From positions 84,003-148,002 of the forward strand of contig MU270059.1 in the NCBI GenBank assembly GCA_021432635.1: a DNA stretch of 64,000 nucleotides, written 5' to 3'. The notes under the pieces are model-generated. The model worked only from the letters and a program-made list of their open reading frames with translations. It did no database searches and was not told where the DNA came from. Numbering within the stretch: position 1 is the stretch's first letter; each line of letters starts with the position of its first letter. Below, piece by piece: positions 44,031-53,937 of this stretch. The position numbers were made by a program, and so were the translations under genes. This DNA comes from Thozetella sp. PMI_491. Lineage: Eukaryota; Ascomycota; Sordariomycetes; Chaetosphaeriales; Chaetosphaeriaceae.

Positions 44031-44655
44031 CCAGCTAACCCCTTGGGCGGTGGTGAGAGGGTCAGTCCAGGCAGTCGTTTTGATGCTGCTTTCCTTGAAG
44101 AAAATGAGAATGTCGTGAAGGCTATGACATGGGGAAATTCTTGGTCTACGACACCCGATCCCATGTATGTTTGGGTGAGGTTGTCTTGGCGCAAATTGTC
44201 AGATTTGAGACGGGGTTTAGTGTTTCGCTGACGCGGACGCAATCCCCCCTGTGATAGGCTGCTTGTCCGGAAAACGTCACTGCGTCGAGTCATGGTCAAT
44301 TGTCTCTGATCTCGATGATACCTCTTTTTAATCTATGGCTTCTCAGTGGGCGCCGGTAGTTTAAAACTGGCGGGCTATCCAAACTAGGTATCTACATAAG
44401 TGAGTATAATATCTTACCATGAGGTTATAGGAAATAATATACTGCTGCAATGGCGCTACAGTGAATTTGCAGAGTGGCGGTCGCGCTAGCGAAATCCGCA
44501 GTTTTATATAGGTAGAGTCTCGCAGGACTTCTTTGACAGCGATTAAGTGCATCGCATAACACAGTAAAGCGTTTTCTAATATACTCCGAGGCAAAGTATT
44601 CTAAGTCTAATTAATATATGCTGATTATTGACAGAAAAACTTGACTTGTTAATCC
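44031..44655. other. Intergenic region
   Basis: Promoter side of the mannosyltransferase gene and 3' side of the Ayg1-like gene. AT-rich from about 44330; no feature is recognised. Confidence 0.5.
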
Positions 44656-45888
44656 TTATTTCTTCATCACTTCGTCGATCCACTCATACAAGACTTCTTC
44701 TGCCCCTGGATTACCCATGTGTGCCTTCCCGTCAAAAAAGCGAGCATCTTTCACCGAGCCGTGGCGTAGAGCCAGCATGCTGTCCTCTATAGGGAAGATA
44801 CTGTCTTCCATTCCGTTGATAAGCAGCAGTCGTGCGCAAGGCCCATCAAATATTCCATTCTCGACCAAGCTGAATTTTCCCCTCGGTTTATCAGCGGTGT
44901 ATTGTTCGACTGACTCGTATCCGAACTTGTAAGCCAGCGCATTGGCTAAGGCGAAAGGATACTCCATGTGATTCTGGGCTTGGATCCATTCTTCATCGAA
45001 CATGTGGTGACTGCCTCCACCCTGTGCAACGACAGCGTAGAGACGGTCGTGGTGCGTGTGTGCAATGCGCATGGCGTAGTATCCACCAGTACTGACTCCC
45101 CGGGCTACAATCCGAGCAGGGTTGAAGCCATAACTGCCCTTCACCTGCTCGATCCAGTCAAGCACGCTCGACCACTGCCGGTCAGGGGAGGTAGGATCGT
45201 TGCGAGCGGCGGGTGAATCGCCCGTGCCCGGGATTTCGACCGAAATGCAGGCAAATCCGCGGCGGACATGCTCGCTGATACGTTCCGTGTGGTCAGTGCG
45301 GTATGCATCGAGGCCGCAAATGAAGAGCAGAACTGGCCAACCGTCTGCGGGCTTCTCTCCCTCAGGGATGCGCAGATATACTGGGATCACGCTGTCTGCG
45401 GCCTCTCCTGACTCTGGCAATGCGTGTTTGTGAGGAATCAGGATCTCTTGAATCGGCGGGGAGAGATATCGCGCCCCGGCCATGTAGGTTTCCTTGCCGA
45501 GCTCCCAGGCTTTCTGGGAGAGTGGAGACCGATTGATCGGAAAGCGTGAGATCCGGTAGACCGCCGCTGCTCGAAAGTAGAGGTCTCGAGCCTGTTCAAT
45601 CTCACCACCCGCCTCAGCCGACTTTGCACGGGTTACAAGAGACTCGGCAACTGAAAAGAAGGGCTTTGCATAGTCGTCCGGGTTGTAGAAGATGCTGTAG
45701 TTGTCGTCGCTGGCTTTGACCAAAGTGCTGAAGGCCGCCCGAAAGTCCTCTTCTTTGCCGTCCACAAATGGATATATACCCATGCTTGCGGGTTTCTGCC
45801 ACTTTTTCTCCCAAATCGCGGAGACCGAAGAATGGTAGGGGAAGGTGGCTGGATCATCCACGGTGCTTTGGACGTAGTAAGGGGCCAT
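44656..45888 (-). CDS. Ayg1-like alpha/beta hydrolase
   Basis: An intronless 410-aa protein. The N-terminal half is a helical cap (YSIFYNPDDYAKPFFSVAESLV, LYFRAAAVYRISRFP); the hydrolase core follows with VLLFICGLDAYR, the nucleophile elbow GVSTGGYY (Ser266), an acid region GMEDSIFP and the His of GKAHMGNP. Length, cap and motifs match Ayg1-type enzymes, which shorten a heptaketide naphthopyrone in DHN-melanin synthesis; related proteins act on other polyketides. It is predicted cytosolic or endosomal, with no signal peptide. No PKS lies in this window, so the substrate is unknown. Nearby exporter, AflR-like regulator and SnoaL-like genes are consistent with a polyketide locus. Confidence 0.8.
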   Translation of the reverse strand: MAPYYVQSTVDDPATFPYHSSVSAIWEKKWQKPASMGIYPFVDGKEEDFRAAFSTLVKASDDNYSIFYNPDDYAKPFFSVAESLVTRAKSAEAGGEIEQARDLYFRAAAVYRISRFPINRSPLSQKAWELGKETYMAGARYLSPPIQEILIPHKHALPESGEAADSVIPVYLRIPEGEKPADGWPVLLFICGLDAYRTDHTERISEHVRRGFACISVEIPGTGDSPAARNDPTSPDRQWSSVLDWIEQVKGSYGFNPARIVARGVSTGGYYAMRIAHTHHDRLYAVVAQGGGSHHMFDEEWIQAQNHMEYPFALANALAYKFGYESVEQYTADKPRGKFSLVENGIFDGPCARLLLINGMEDSIFPIEDSMLALRHGSVKDARFFDGKAHMGNPGAEEVLYEWIDEVMKK

Positions 45889-47573
45889 TTTGAATGATAT
45901 GCAGCGAGTTCTACCCGTCTAAGAAGTCGGGAAAAAACAGTGTAGATTGAAGAGCCGTTGCGACTACTGAGGAAAAAAATGTTATTTGCAGCTAGAGTCC
46001 GAGGGCATCTTCAGCACTTTTATAACTCGAGCCCTGCTCGAGTGGCTTAGAGCAAGGAATGCGGAGGTAGCCTCAGTTGTAGCTGCTATCGCTATTGTCG
46101 CGCATATCGTCGGAAACGGCGAAAAGGCGACGAATAGATGGGTGCGGCTGATGACGTGGGGATATTATTAATTGTTAGTGTCGTGTGTGGCATAGTTTCG
46201 CGTCCAGGCACGGCGCGCGACTTTATTCGGCATCGTTCTTGGACAGGTCGGAGCGCGAGAGACCGCGCAGCCGACGCCGATGGTGGAGACCGAACTAATT
46301 ACCTAAGGTTTCTCATCGAGGGAGTGTCGGGCGCGGGGTGGGATGGAACCATACTCGGGCTCACACAAAATTTGTGGGCCTTCCGGGTAGCTTCCTTGTG
46401 AGCCTACCAAGACCCTTTCTGCCCTCCGTCGAAAGCGGGGTGAGCATGAGCTCGGCGGCTCCACCTTAGTCACGACTCACGCACTTTCACACATCTTCAC
46501 GACCCAAAGGTCTCAACACCATCCCACTCTGAATCCGATTGGTTCTTCCCGGCGGCCGTTTGGGATGTATCTATTGATAAGCCTCAGGCGTGTCCACCAG
46601 CAGAGTTTAAACACCACCAAGTCTTTTGGTGGATGCTTTGATCGAAAGCTTACTCGATTCGCCCCCAGATTCGGCCCTCCGACATCATTTCGATGTTCAT
46701 GTCTGCTATTTATATTGCCACTGCAAAGCACTCAGGGCTCGAGACCTTGCAGAACAATTGAGGCCAGAAAACCGTCAGTTCCACAGTGATGCTCTTTCCA
46801 AACTAAGATTAGGGTCAGTTGCCTTTCGTTGTCGAAGAATGTCAGAATAGCTATGAAATAGGGTCGGGGAACGTCGATTGCAACATCGAGAGACGCCATT
46901 AGAAAGATAATTACCATATTAAGATGTTCTCCTATCTTGCCCGGACTACGATATACCCCTCAGCACTTGCTCTTCCTCAAGGCTAAACAGCTCTTATTGA
47001 AACGCAGTATGAGACTCGGTAGCTCACTATATTGTGGTCAACTACGGCTAAGATATCTTCGATACTAGACACGATTACGAATAACAGTCATTTCGAGGCA
47101 CAAGGTAGTCTAACAAATTCGAAACGCATTCTCGTCGTTTTAATCCCGGCCAGTATTGGCAGCACATATCCCACACCAACAGGCGTCAGCCTCGAATGTG
47201 CCACAGCACGTACTAGAATATTTTCTCGCGCGCAAATAAGCACAAACATATATGATGTACCAACATGCAGCTGTCAGCCATAGATGTGCACCAACATGTC
47301 TCAGTTGTATACCAACATACACTACACGCCATCAAAATGCCAAGTATAACAATGCACAGCCACAGGCCTTCACAACATCCAGTCTACCAGGATGTAGGGG
47401 GCCAAAAAACCGTCAGATTAATTAGGTTTGATGAGATTTCCGCCTTTTTCTGCTCTTCTTCCCTCTCTTATTTCTTCTGCCTTTGTCAAGGTTCTTCTCA
47501 CTTTCAGGTATCCCAATTAGCACGATTCCGAACTCGACATTTCAAGTGCTTTCTCCTTTGCCCAACTTCCACA
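45889..47573. other. 1.7-kb intergenic region with spaced ACCAACAT motifs
   Basis: No gene is supported. ACCAACAT occurs three times within 60 bp (47259-47266, 47290-47297, 47311-47318), about 260-320 bp upstream of the small Cys-rich gene. A pyrimidine-rich stretch (about 47440-47490) precedes the gene and may be part of its core promoter or 5' UTR. Confidence 0.4.
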
Positions 47574-47939
47574 ATGTCAAATTCAAGTTGCCCCGACCCG
47601 GACTCGCTTCCATCTCTCTCGTTATTGCCAATTCCGCGAGACATAAATTATGCTGTCATCCCCGGCCACGACATTTCAGATCACCCGATGGTGGTATGCT
47701 GCAGCCCCAACTCGGTAAATGTGGTTAACGACTGCTATGAATGGTGCGAGCTGCCGAAGCAGTACCTGGATGAGCATAGCTTTACCAGCTGCCTAAGGGC
47801 AAACAAAGGAAACAGTAGCAACCCTCTTTCCATCCAGGGGTATCACATCTCAGCCGGTGTCCGACATGCCCCCTCGCCAATGAAAGGAGTGTTAATCGGG
47901 ATGATACTTATTATCGCACATCTAACTGTTTCTCTCTAA
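47574..47939 (+). CDS. Small Cys-rich protein with C-terminal hydrophobic tail
   Basis: A 121-aa intronless ORF from the ATG at 47574. Seven cysteines include a central cluster (VVCCSPNSVNVVNDCYEWCELP) that resembles a recurring family of small uncharacterised ascomycete proteins. The C-terminus is a hydrophobic tail (MKGVLIGMILIIAHLTVSL) that could be a GPI signal or tail anchor, but no N-terminal signal peptide is seen. Secretion is therefore uncertain; an unseen upstream exon is possible. An effector-like or surface role is speculation. Confidence 0.6.
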   Translation: MSNSSCPDPDSLPSLSLLPIPRDINYAVIPGHDISDHPMVVCCSPNSVNVVNDCYEWCELPKQYLDEHSFTSCLRANKGNSSNPLSIQGYHISAGVRHAPSPMKGVLIGMILIIAHLTVSL

Positions 47940-48377
47940 AGATTAGCAATTGAACCAAATAAATGCATACATGAGTTTTATTACAAGTCTCACGCTTATA
48001 AATTAGCGATTAGGCCTCTCTGCATCTCCCAGGCCACAGGCCAAAGTAGTGGAGAAACGGAGTCCGCTTTGCATCGTAAAAGTTCTTACCGTAAAAGGAA
48101 ATTCCCGAGCCACCCCAATATGGCAACTCCCGACTCCCAATTGTGGATCCCAAGGCTAGACTACCAAGACGGCCGTGTCATCGGTTACTGCAGAAATATC
48201 GAAGCGAGAATAATTTCTAAGCTGGCATACATGTCGAAACTCCTAAATTATGAGGTGAATCATCAAGAGCTATAATCGCAGTCTGGTTCATATTCTCCCG
48301 AAGACTACCTATAAGACACCAAAGTAGATACAGGACCAACGTTATATCCAACCCATCCGCGTCGACAAGGAGCTGCC
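47940..48377. other. Intergenic region before the MFS exporter
   Basis: Presumed promoter of the exporter. A 68-aa open frame (48069-48275) has no supporting feature. Confidence 0.45.
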
Positions 48378-50504
48378 ATGGCTTCCAAAACTCCCATTAC
48401 GTCCCCAGAAGATAATAAAGCTCCCGCGATAGATCTCGAAGCAAGACCACCTAGCACAGAGAAGGCCTCTGCCGATAGCTCGACGGCAAGGGATGTTCAT
48501 GGAGTCAAGGTAAAACAATATGCCACTATCACGTCGCTGAGTCACTAACTCATAGTAAAGTGGGTTCTTGTTGTGATCTCTATCTTGTCCAGTATCTTCC
48601 TCTACGCCCTCGACAACACCGTAGTCGCCGATGTCACGCCTGTACGTTCTCCTCACCTCCCCTCGCAGCTGCCAGAGGAATCAGCTATAATAACAACGCG
48701 CGATTCAACTAGGCGCTTGTCAATACGTTTGGCGACAGCTTGAAGCTTCCATGGATTTCCGTCGGGTATGTTTCTTGTCTTTCAGAACGTCTAAGATTAG
48801 AAGCCGGGAGCTGACTGCACCAACAGATTCTTGCTTGGTGGAGCGGTCGCAGTGCTTCCATTTGGAAAGATCTACGGCCTCTTCGACGCGAAATGGCTCT
48901 ACATCATCTCGGCAGTGATATTTAACGTCGGCTCGGCGCTCTGTGGTGCTGCACCGAACATGAGCGCCATCATTGTCGGCCGCGTCCTCGCCGGTTTTGG
49001 TGGGAACGGGATGTATCTCGGTGTCATGACCCTCTTGTCGGTACTGACGACGGATCGTGAGCGCCCTGGATATCTCAGCTTCGTGTATGTGGAATGCCAG
49101 TGCATCTTCATTCCAATCAGCGAAACTAAGTGACTAACTGGTGTATCCAGGGGTCTCCTTTGGGGTATTGGGACAATTCTAGGCCCTGTTGTCGGTGGCG
49201 CCTTTACACAGTCAACCGCAACCTGGCGCTGGGCGTTTTACATCAATCTATGCGTCTGTGGACTCTTTGCCCCTGTCTATCTGCTTTGGATCCCTTCGTT
49301 CAAGCCCCGCAGAGACACCAACTCCTCGCAACTCCTCCTCGAATTTGACTTTACGGGCACTGTTCTAAGCATTGCAGCCATCATGACGTTGATTATGGCT
49401 ATCAACTTCGGTGGAACTCTGTATGACTGGAACAGTGGCTCAATCATCGCCCTGTTTGTCACCAGCGGCGTCATTTTTATCGGGTTTGGCATACAGCAGG
49501 CCCTTGCGATTTTCACGACAAAGGACAGGCGTGTCTTCCCCGTCCATTTCCTACGACAATGGAACCCTATTCTCCTCTTCATCAGCATGGCAGCGGCCAA
49601 TGCGGCTGGATTCACACCGATATGTAAGCTGTCTCCTACAAGCTTTCCTATAACAAAAGTAAAGTCTAGTTTACTCAGATGGACATGAAAGAATTGACGT
49701 CGTGAACGCAGACTATATCCCCTTGTATTTCCAATTCAGCCGTGGAGATAATGCCATTGAGGCTGCCGTACGGCTTCTGCCTCTAATATTCCTTCTCAGT
49801 ACTGCCATCCTCGTCAATGGGCATTCAATGTCCCGATTCAGCTACTTCCAGCCATGGTACATATTTGGAAGTGGTTTGACCTTGGTGGGTGGCGTGTTGA
49901 TGTGTGAGTGCGACCTTCAGCCACAACCCAAATAATCACGTCAATTGACATCCACAATAACAACCAGGATAACCATTAACACATCCACAGAAATGATCTA
50001 TGGATTCGAAGTTATCCTTGGCTTAGGTGTCGGGTGCTATATCCAAGCTGGCTATGCCGTTATTCAGGCTATGGTTCCTCCAGCTGAGCTGGCATACGCT
50101 ATCAGCTACATGATGCTTGGTAAGCTTTGAGCCAAAACATACCCTCCATGTGCTAGCGTATGTGATGCGAATATTAACACGTTATTATTGCAGCACAAAT
50201 CGGCGGCATTGGCCTTGCCCTATCGATTTCCGGCGCTGTCTTTGTCAACAAAGCTTTAGAGGGTCTAACTACGCTACTGCCTCAAGTTGCGAGGAGCGAC
50301 CTGCAATCTGGTATCTCCGGCACGAGCGGCGCGTTTTTGAGCTCCTTATCCGAAGAAAAACGCGTTGCGGCTTTGGATATAATTGTAAGAGCGCTGAGCA
50401 AGACGTTCATTCTCGTCTACGTAGGGGGTGCCGTGTGCCTCGTCGTCTCCTGCTTGTTCACTCAACGCAGACTGTCCAAGGAAGCAGTAGCCATAGCTGC
50501 GTAA
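48378..50504 (+). CDS. MFS drug/metabolite exporter, DHA2 14-TM type
   Basis: Eight exons (48378-48509, 48561-48641, 48713-48765, 48827-49084, 49151-49623, 49712-49901, 49968-50119, 50194-50504) join in phase to 549 aa. A polar acidic N-terminus precedes the first span and LDNTVVADVTPALVNTFG, the family's helix 1 motif; the antiporter motif C region reads GTILGPVVGGAFT, and hydrophobic spans fit a 14-TM topology. Close functional relatives export fungal toxins and other secondary metabolites at the plasma membrane by proton antiport. The next gene is an AflR-like regulator, so this is probably the efflux pump of a metabolite locus. One intron (49902-49967) uses a weak GTGTGA donor. Confidence 0.88.
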
Positions 50505-51656
50505 TATTTCAAGGCTAGGATCGAGGCACCGTATTATTCAAATACGAGGGCGTTCAGAGCTGTGCATTTTGCGCTTCTATTCCAGACATCTTGGCCGTCT
50601 TGGCTGTAAACAGCGGTGTAAGTGTTCCCTCGCAGTGCGATAGTCATCCCGCCAACCTCGGACACAGCGTTAACACGGCAGGGTAGATCGTGCACTCCGG
50701 TCACCACGCTCAACTTAGGACAGTTGACTGAGTGGGGAAGCTACTCATATCGGGTGAATGCCTTCGGGTCCGCAAACTGGAGATGCCCTTCACCTGAACG
50801 TCACGTATAAAAACAATTTCTATGTAATAATTTAAATAGATTCCCTTGACGCAAGTAACGCGAGAATTACAGTTACCTCGTAATTTTAGAAGTCATCATA
50901 TATTTATCAATGTTAGCCCAAAGGTAGAATTCTAGGATCGGATAATAATTTATTTGTTGACAGACTGGCTCGTGATAGCGGATAGTCAAATGACAAACCA
51001 TTGGCAAGTACCAGGCCGTGGGAAATGGATTTTAGCTGCCCTAGCGGTTGTCCTCGTGTAGTTAATGGGGCAAAGGAGGGAACAGGCCAGGGGGTTGGGG
51101 CGTTTTGGTCACACTCCGATGAAGCTATGCCAAGGACGTCGCCTGTAGCAAATAGTCTTGAGATATTTCATCAAATGCATAGCTGTTTAAATGCACAACT
51201 GTCTGGCTGGAAATACATGCGCATTGTCTCAAACCTTCTCGTCAAAAAAGCTTGATGCATCGGTAGTCTAATACCAAAGCGTTACCTGTTACTATACCTA
51301 GTTCGAGGGAGCAGCAAACATGAAAAAGCCGAGATTGAAGAGACGTGGCGCATTCACTAACGCATGGCACTCACTAAAGCCAATTGCCGTACAAATTGCG
51401 CGAGGTTGGCTGTTGGCAAAGTTTCCATGATATCAAGAAGGTATCGTCTGGGCGGTAGATCAGTCTATCAAGGTTTATAAATCAAAAACTCTTTTTGACA
51501 ACCGCCATCCTCGGCGAGCCGTCGCACAGTAGAAAAACAATCCTTCGCTCCTCCACAGCCCTAACTGCATCTAGAATGCAAAGCGCTCGCTCATGTTCCG
51601 AAGAGAAAGGTTGAAAAGGCTCGTTAAATGGTTCTAATAACCTGTATAGGCCGAAA
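50505..51656. other. 1.15-kb convergent intergenic region
   Basis: This separates the exporter and AflR-like genes at their 3' ends. Short open frames only (for example 51001-51255); none is supported. Confidence 0.5.
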
Positions 51657-53110
51657 TTATGCGAACAGCTGCAGCGCCGTCGCGAAGACGCCATCGATAT
51701 TTTCCCTTGCCTTGGCGAGCCGAACCTTCCGTGACTCGATTTTTGAGCGTCGAGCTACGCTACTGCCAAGCTGCGTGCTATCTTTCGCATAGTCCAACAA
51801 GTCCCTAAAAGTGTCAAACTGTACTCCCATGAGCGCCTTGATCAAGTGGATTTGCTCCTGCTCTGTGTACATGGCTTGGAACTCGGGGAGGAAGAGGTCT
51901 AATGAGCAGCCTGTAAACGAGGTAGCTGGGCCACCATACGTTTTGCAGAACAGCGTCGCTGATAGCTCCTCGGCTGCAGCTAGTGATGAATCCGCTACCG
52001 TGTTCATGCCAGGTGCCATGGCATTGCTGTTTCTCGTACGGGCACCAGGGGGTTGCTGAGAAGCAGTTTGCTGGCTCCATAAGCGGATGCGCTTGTGAAT
52101 GCACTCGAATATCTCGGTCAAGTTGTCGCATATAATCATTAATAAGGAGTGGACGTCGCCAGATAGGGCGCAATTAGCGCAATCGAGTGTTGCCCGGCAC
52201 ATTAAAATCAGGCGCTTTTGCAGCTGCAATACCTGATCGAGGGCCATACCGGTAACGCCGAAGTGGTCCTCGTCGAATTGCTGCACGACACGCAAGGCAT
52301 TTGTCCTACAGGAGCACGCCGACGAGCTGTCTCCTGCCCATCCGAACAGAGTTTCAAGCCCCGACGAAACACTGTTGTTGTGGGATGAACATCCGGAGAA
52401 GAAGGATTCGGGAATCTGAAAGGAGTCTTGCTCTTCCGAAGAAGATAAAATCGGTACATCTGGGGTGCTACCCGGCGAGCCACTGTGAGAGAGGCTCGGC
52501 ATAGACGTCGTCGAATTCAGCCCATCTGATATATCCCCAAATTTGACCTCATGAGGCTCTAGTAATTCTGTTGCTAATATTGTGGTGGGAACTGGGAATC
52601 TGGTTAGCTATGCCGTGCTCAGACAACCGGTCGGTCGGATGCAAGGAGTGGCGAGCATGCTCACACTCGAATAAATCGGCTTTCAAGAAGTCATCGCCGC
52701 TACTTTGCTCGGATACTACATTTCTAGGCTCCAAATTCGGCGCAGTGGGTTTCGACGGTGCGGTGCTCGTCCTAAAAGCATTTTCCTCACGATGTTTCGG
52801 CTGGCTCCTCGTTCGAGGTGTTGGGAAGATGCATGCCAGTCCTCTCATCCTACATCTGTCGCAATCAAGGTCGGGTCCAGTACACCGTAACTATAGGCTC
52901 GTCTAGGTCAGAAAACTGATCGAAAATCCCAAGAGACCCTTTTAACAACAACAAACAACATGCCTTTTTTTGTTGGCAAGTGATGCAGGCTTCTCTGCCG
53001 CCTCGCCTCGCTCGCTCTTGATCAGCACGTGGTGGTCTGGCGGTCCTGGTGGAGACAGGTTCCATCGCAGACTGCTTTCCAGCCGGGCCGCTCTTAAGAG
53101 TGATAAACAT
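51657..53110 (-). CDS. AflR-like Zn2Cys6 pathway regulator
   Basis: Three exons (53110-52964, 52890-52665, 52591-51657) join in phase to 435 aa; a start at 53065 giving 420 aa is equally possible. The zinc cluster is assembled across the first intron: exon 1 gives CITCQQKK and exon 2 gives LRC then C-x2-C-x6-C (DCDRCRMRGLACIF), a complete C-x2-C-x6-C-x6-C-x2-C-x6-C. That intron (52891-52963) has a GC donor (AAG/GCATGT) and AG acceptor. Downstream are Ser/Pro-rich linkers and an AflR-type region with a Cys-rich helix (CRATLDCANCALSGDVHSLLMII). AflR proteins switch on one metabolite cluster each; the adjoining DHA2 exporter supports that. It is convergent with the exporter and divergent from the transketolase-like gene. 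Confidence 0.85.
52891..52963 (-). other. GC-AG intron inside the zinc-cluster coding region
   Basis: Reading from 52963 the intron begins GCATGT and ends CTATAG. Removing it joins ...QQKK to LRC... and restores exact Zn2Cys6 spacing; no GT donor nearby does so. GC donors are a minority class in fungi and are sometimes weakly or alternatively spliced. If retained, the frame runs into intron sequence (ACCLLLLKG...) and the finger is destroyed. Confidence 0.75.
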
Positions 53111-53937
53111 GGTCTCTTGTAACCTGTATCTAGCGATAAGCCGCGATGTGCTGGTTGTTGTGACAAGGTATGTCGGATTTCTAAGCCGAAGCCGAAGTAG
53201 CGTCAAGGGGCAGAATTTTATGGGCTTATGTAATAGCGTGTGTTTTAAACTTCTCTCCCCCTTGTTTCTCGGCTTCTCTAGGCGTTATGCCCCAATCTTC
53301 TTCGTGGCTGGTAGCGGCGCTAGACATTCCCATTTCCCCACCTACGGCACTGGCGATGAATAAGTCCACCAAACCCGAATTCACTGTATAATACCCCCGT
53401 ATCGGCCCTACTCTATTATCCACATCGTATCTCTCCCATTTCCGTCTAATAACTACGTAGCGTTGACAATCGAACACGAAATTTTGCGGCAAGAAGTCCT
53501 TCAAGTCGAGCTGGGAGCGTAGCCTATCAGACAGCACCCCTCGCTTCGGTACTTTGCGGAGGGGCTTGGATTGCTTCAATACTAGCACAATTACCAGAGA
53601 AGCTCACAGCGAGGTGGTTTCACCAGGAGGTCCCATAGGATCAGCTCTAGCAGCAACCGCTTCAAACTAGGGAACATTACTGCGGTTTACCCTGGGTAAC
53701 TAAATGGAAAGTGGCAAATCAAGATAAGAAGATATGGATACTGCGTGCTTCCTCCAATATCAATGGGCCTATCTTCGCACTAGAACGTTGTCCGGATAAA
53801 CATGTGTAAGCACCCCGCAGCATTGCGTCATGGGGCTTACTCAGGCTATATCTTTGATAAAAACGCCGCTGTGGCAGCTCCCTCGGGTTCAGCTATCGAG
53901 GAAGGACAAAGAGAAACACACGGAACCATAAGTCACA
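53111..53937. promoter_or_regulatory. Divergent promoter region, AflR-like / transketolase-like
   Basis: The 827 bp separate two divergent starts. On the minus strand 53226-53588 is an open frame with protein-like composition (DLKDFLPQNFVFDCQRYVV) but no ATG-based gene model or known domain. An AT-rich TATA-like stretch (CTATATC, about 53846) precedes the transketolase-like ATG by roughly 90 bp. Confidence 0.4.
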
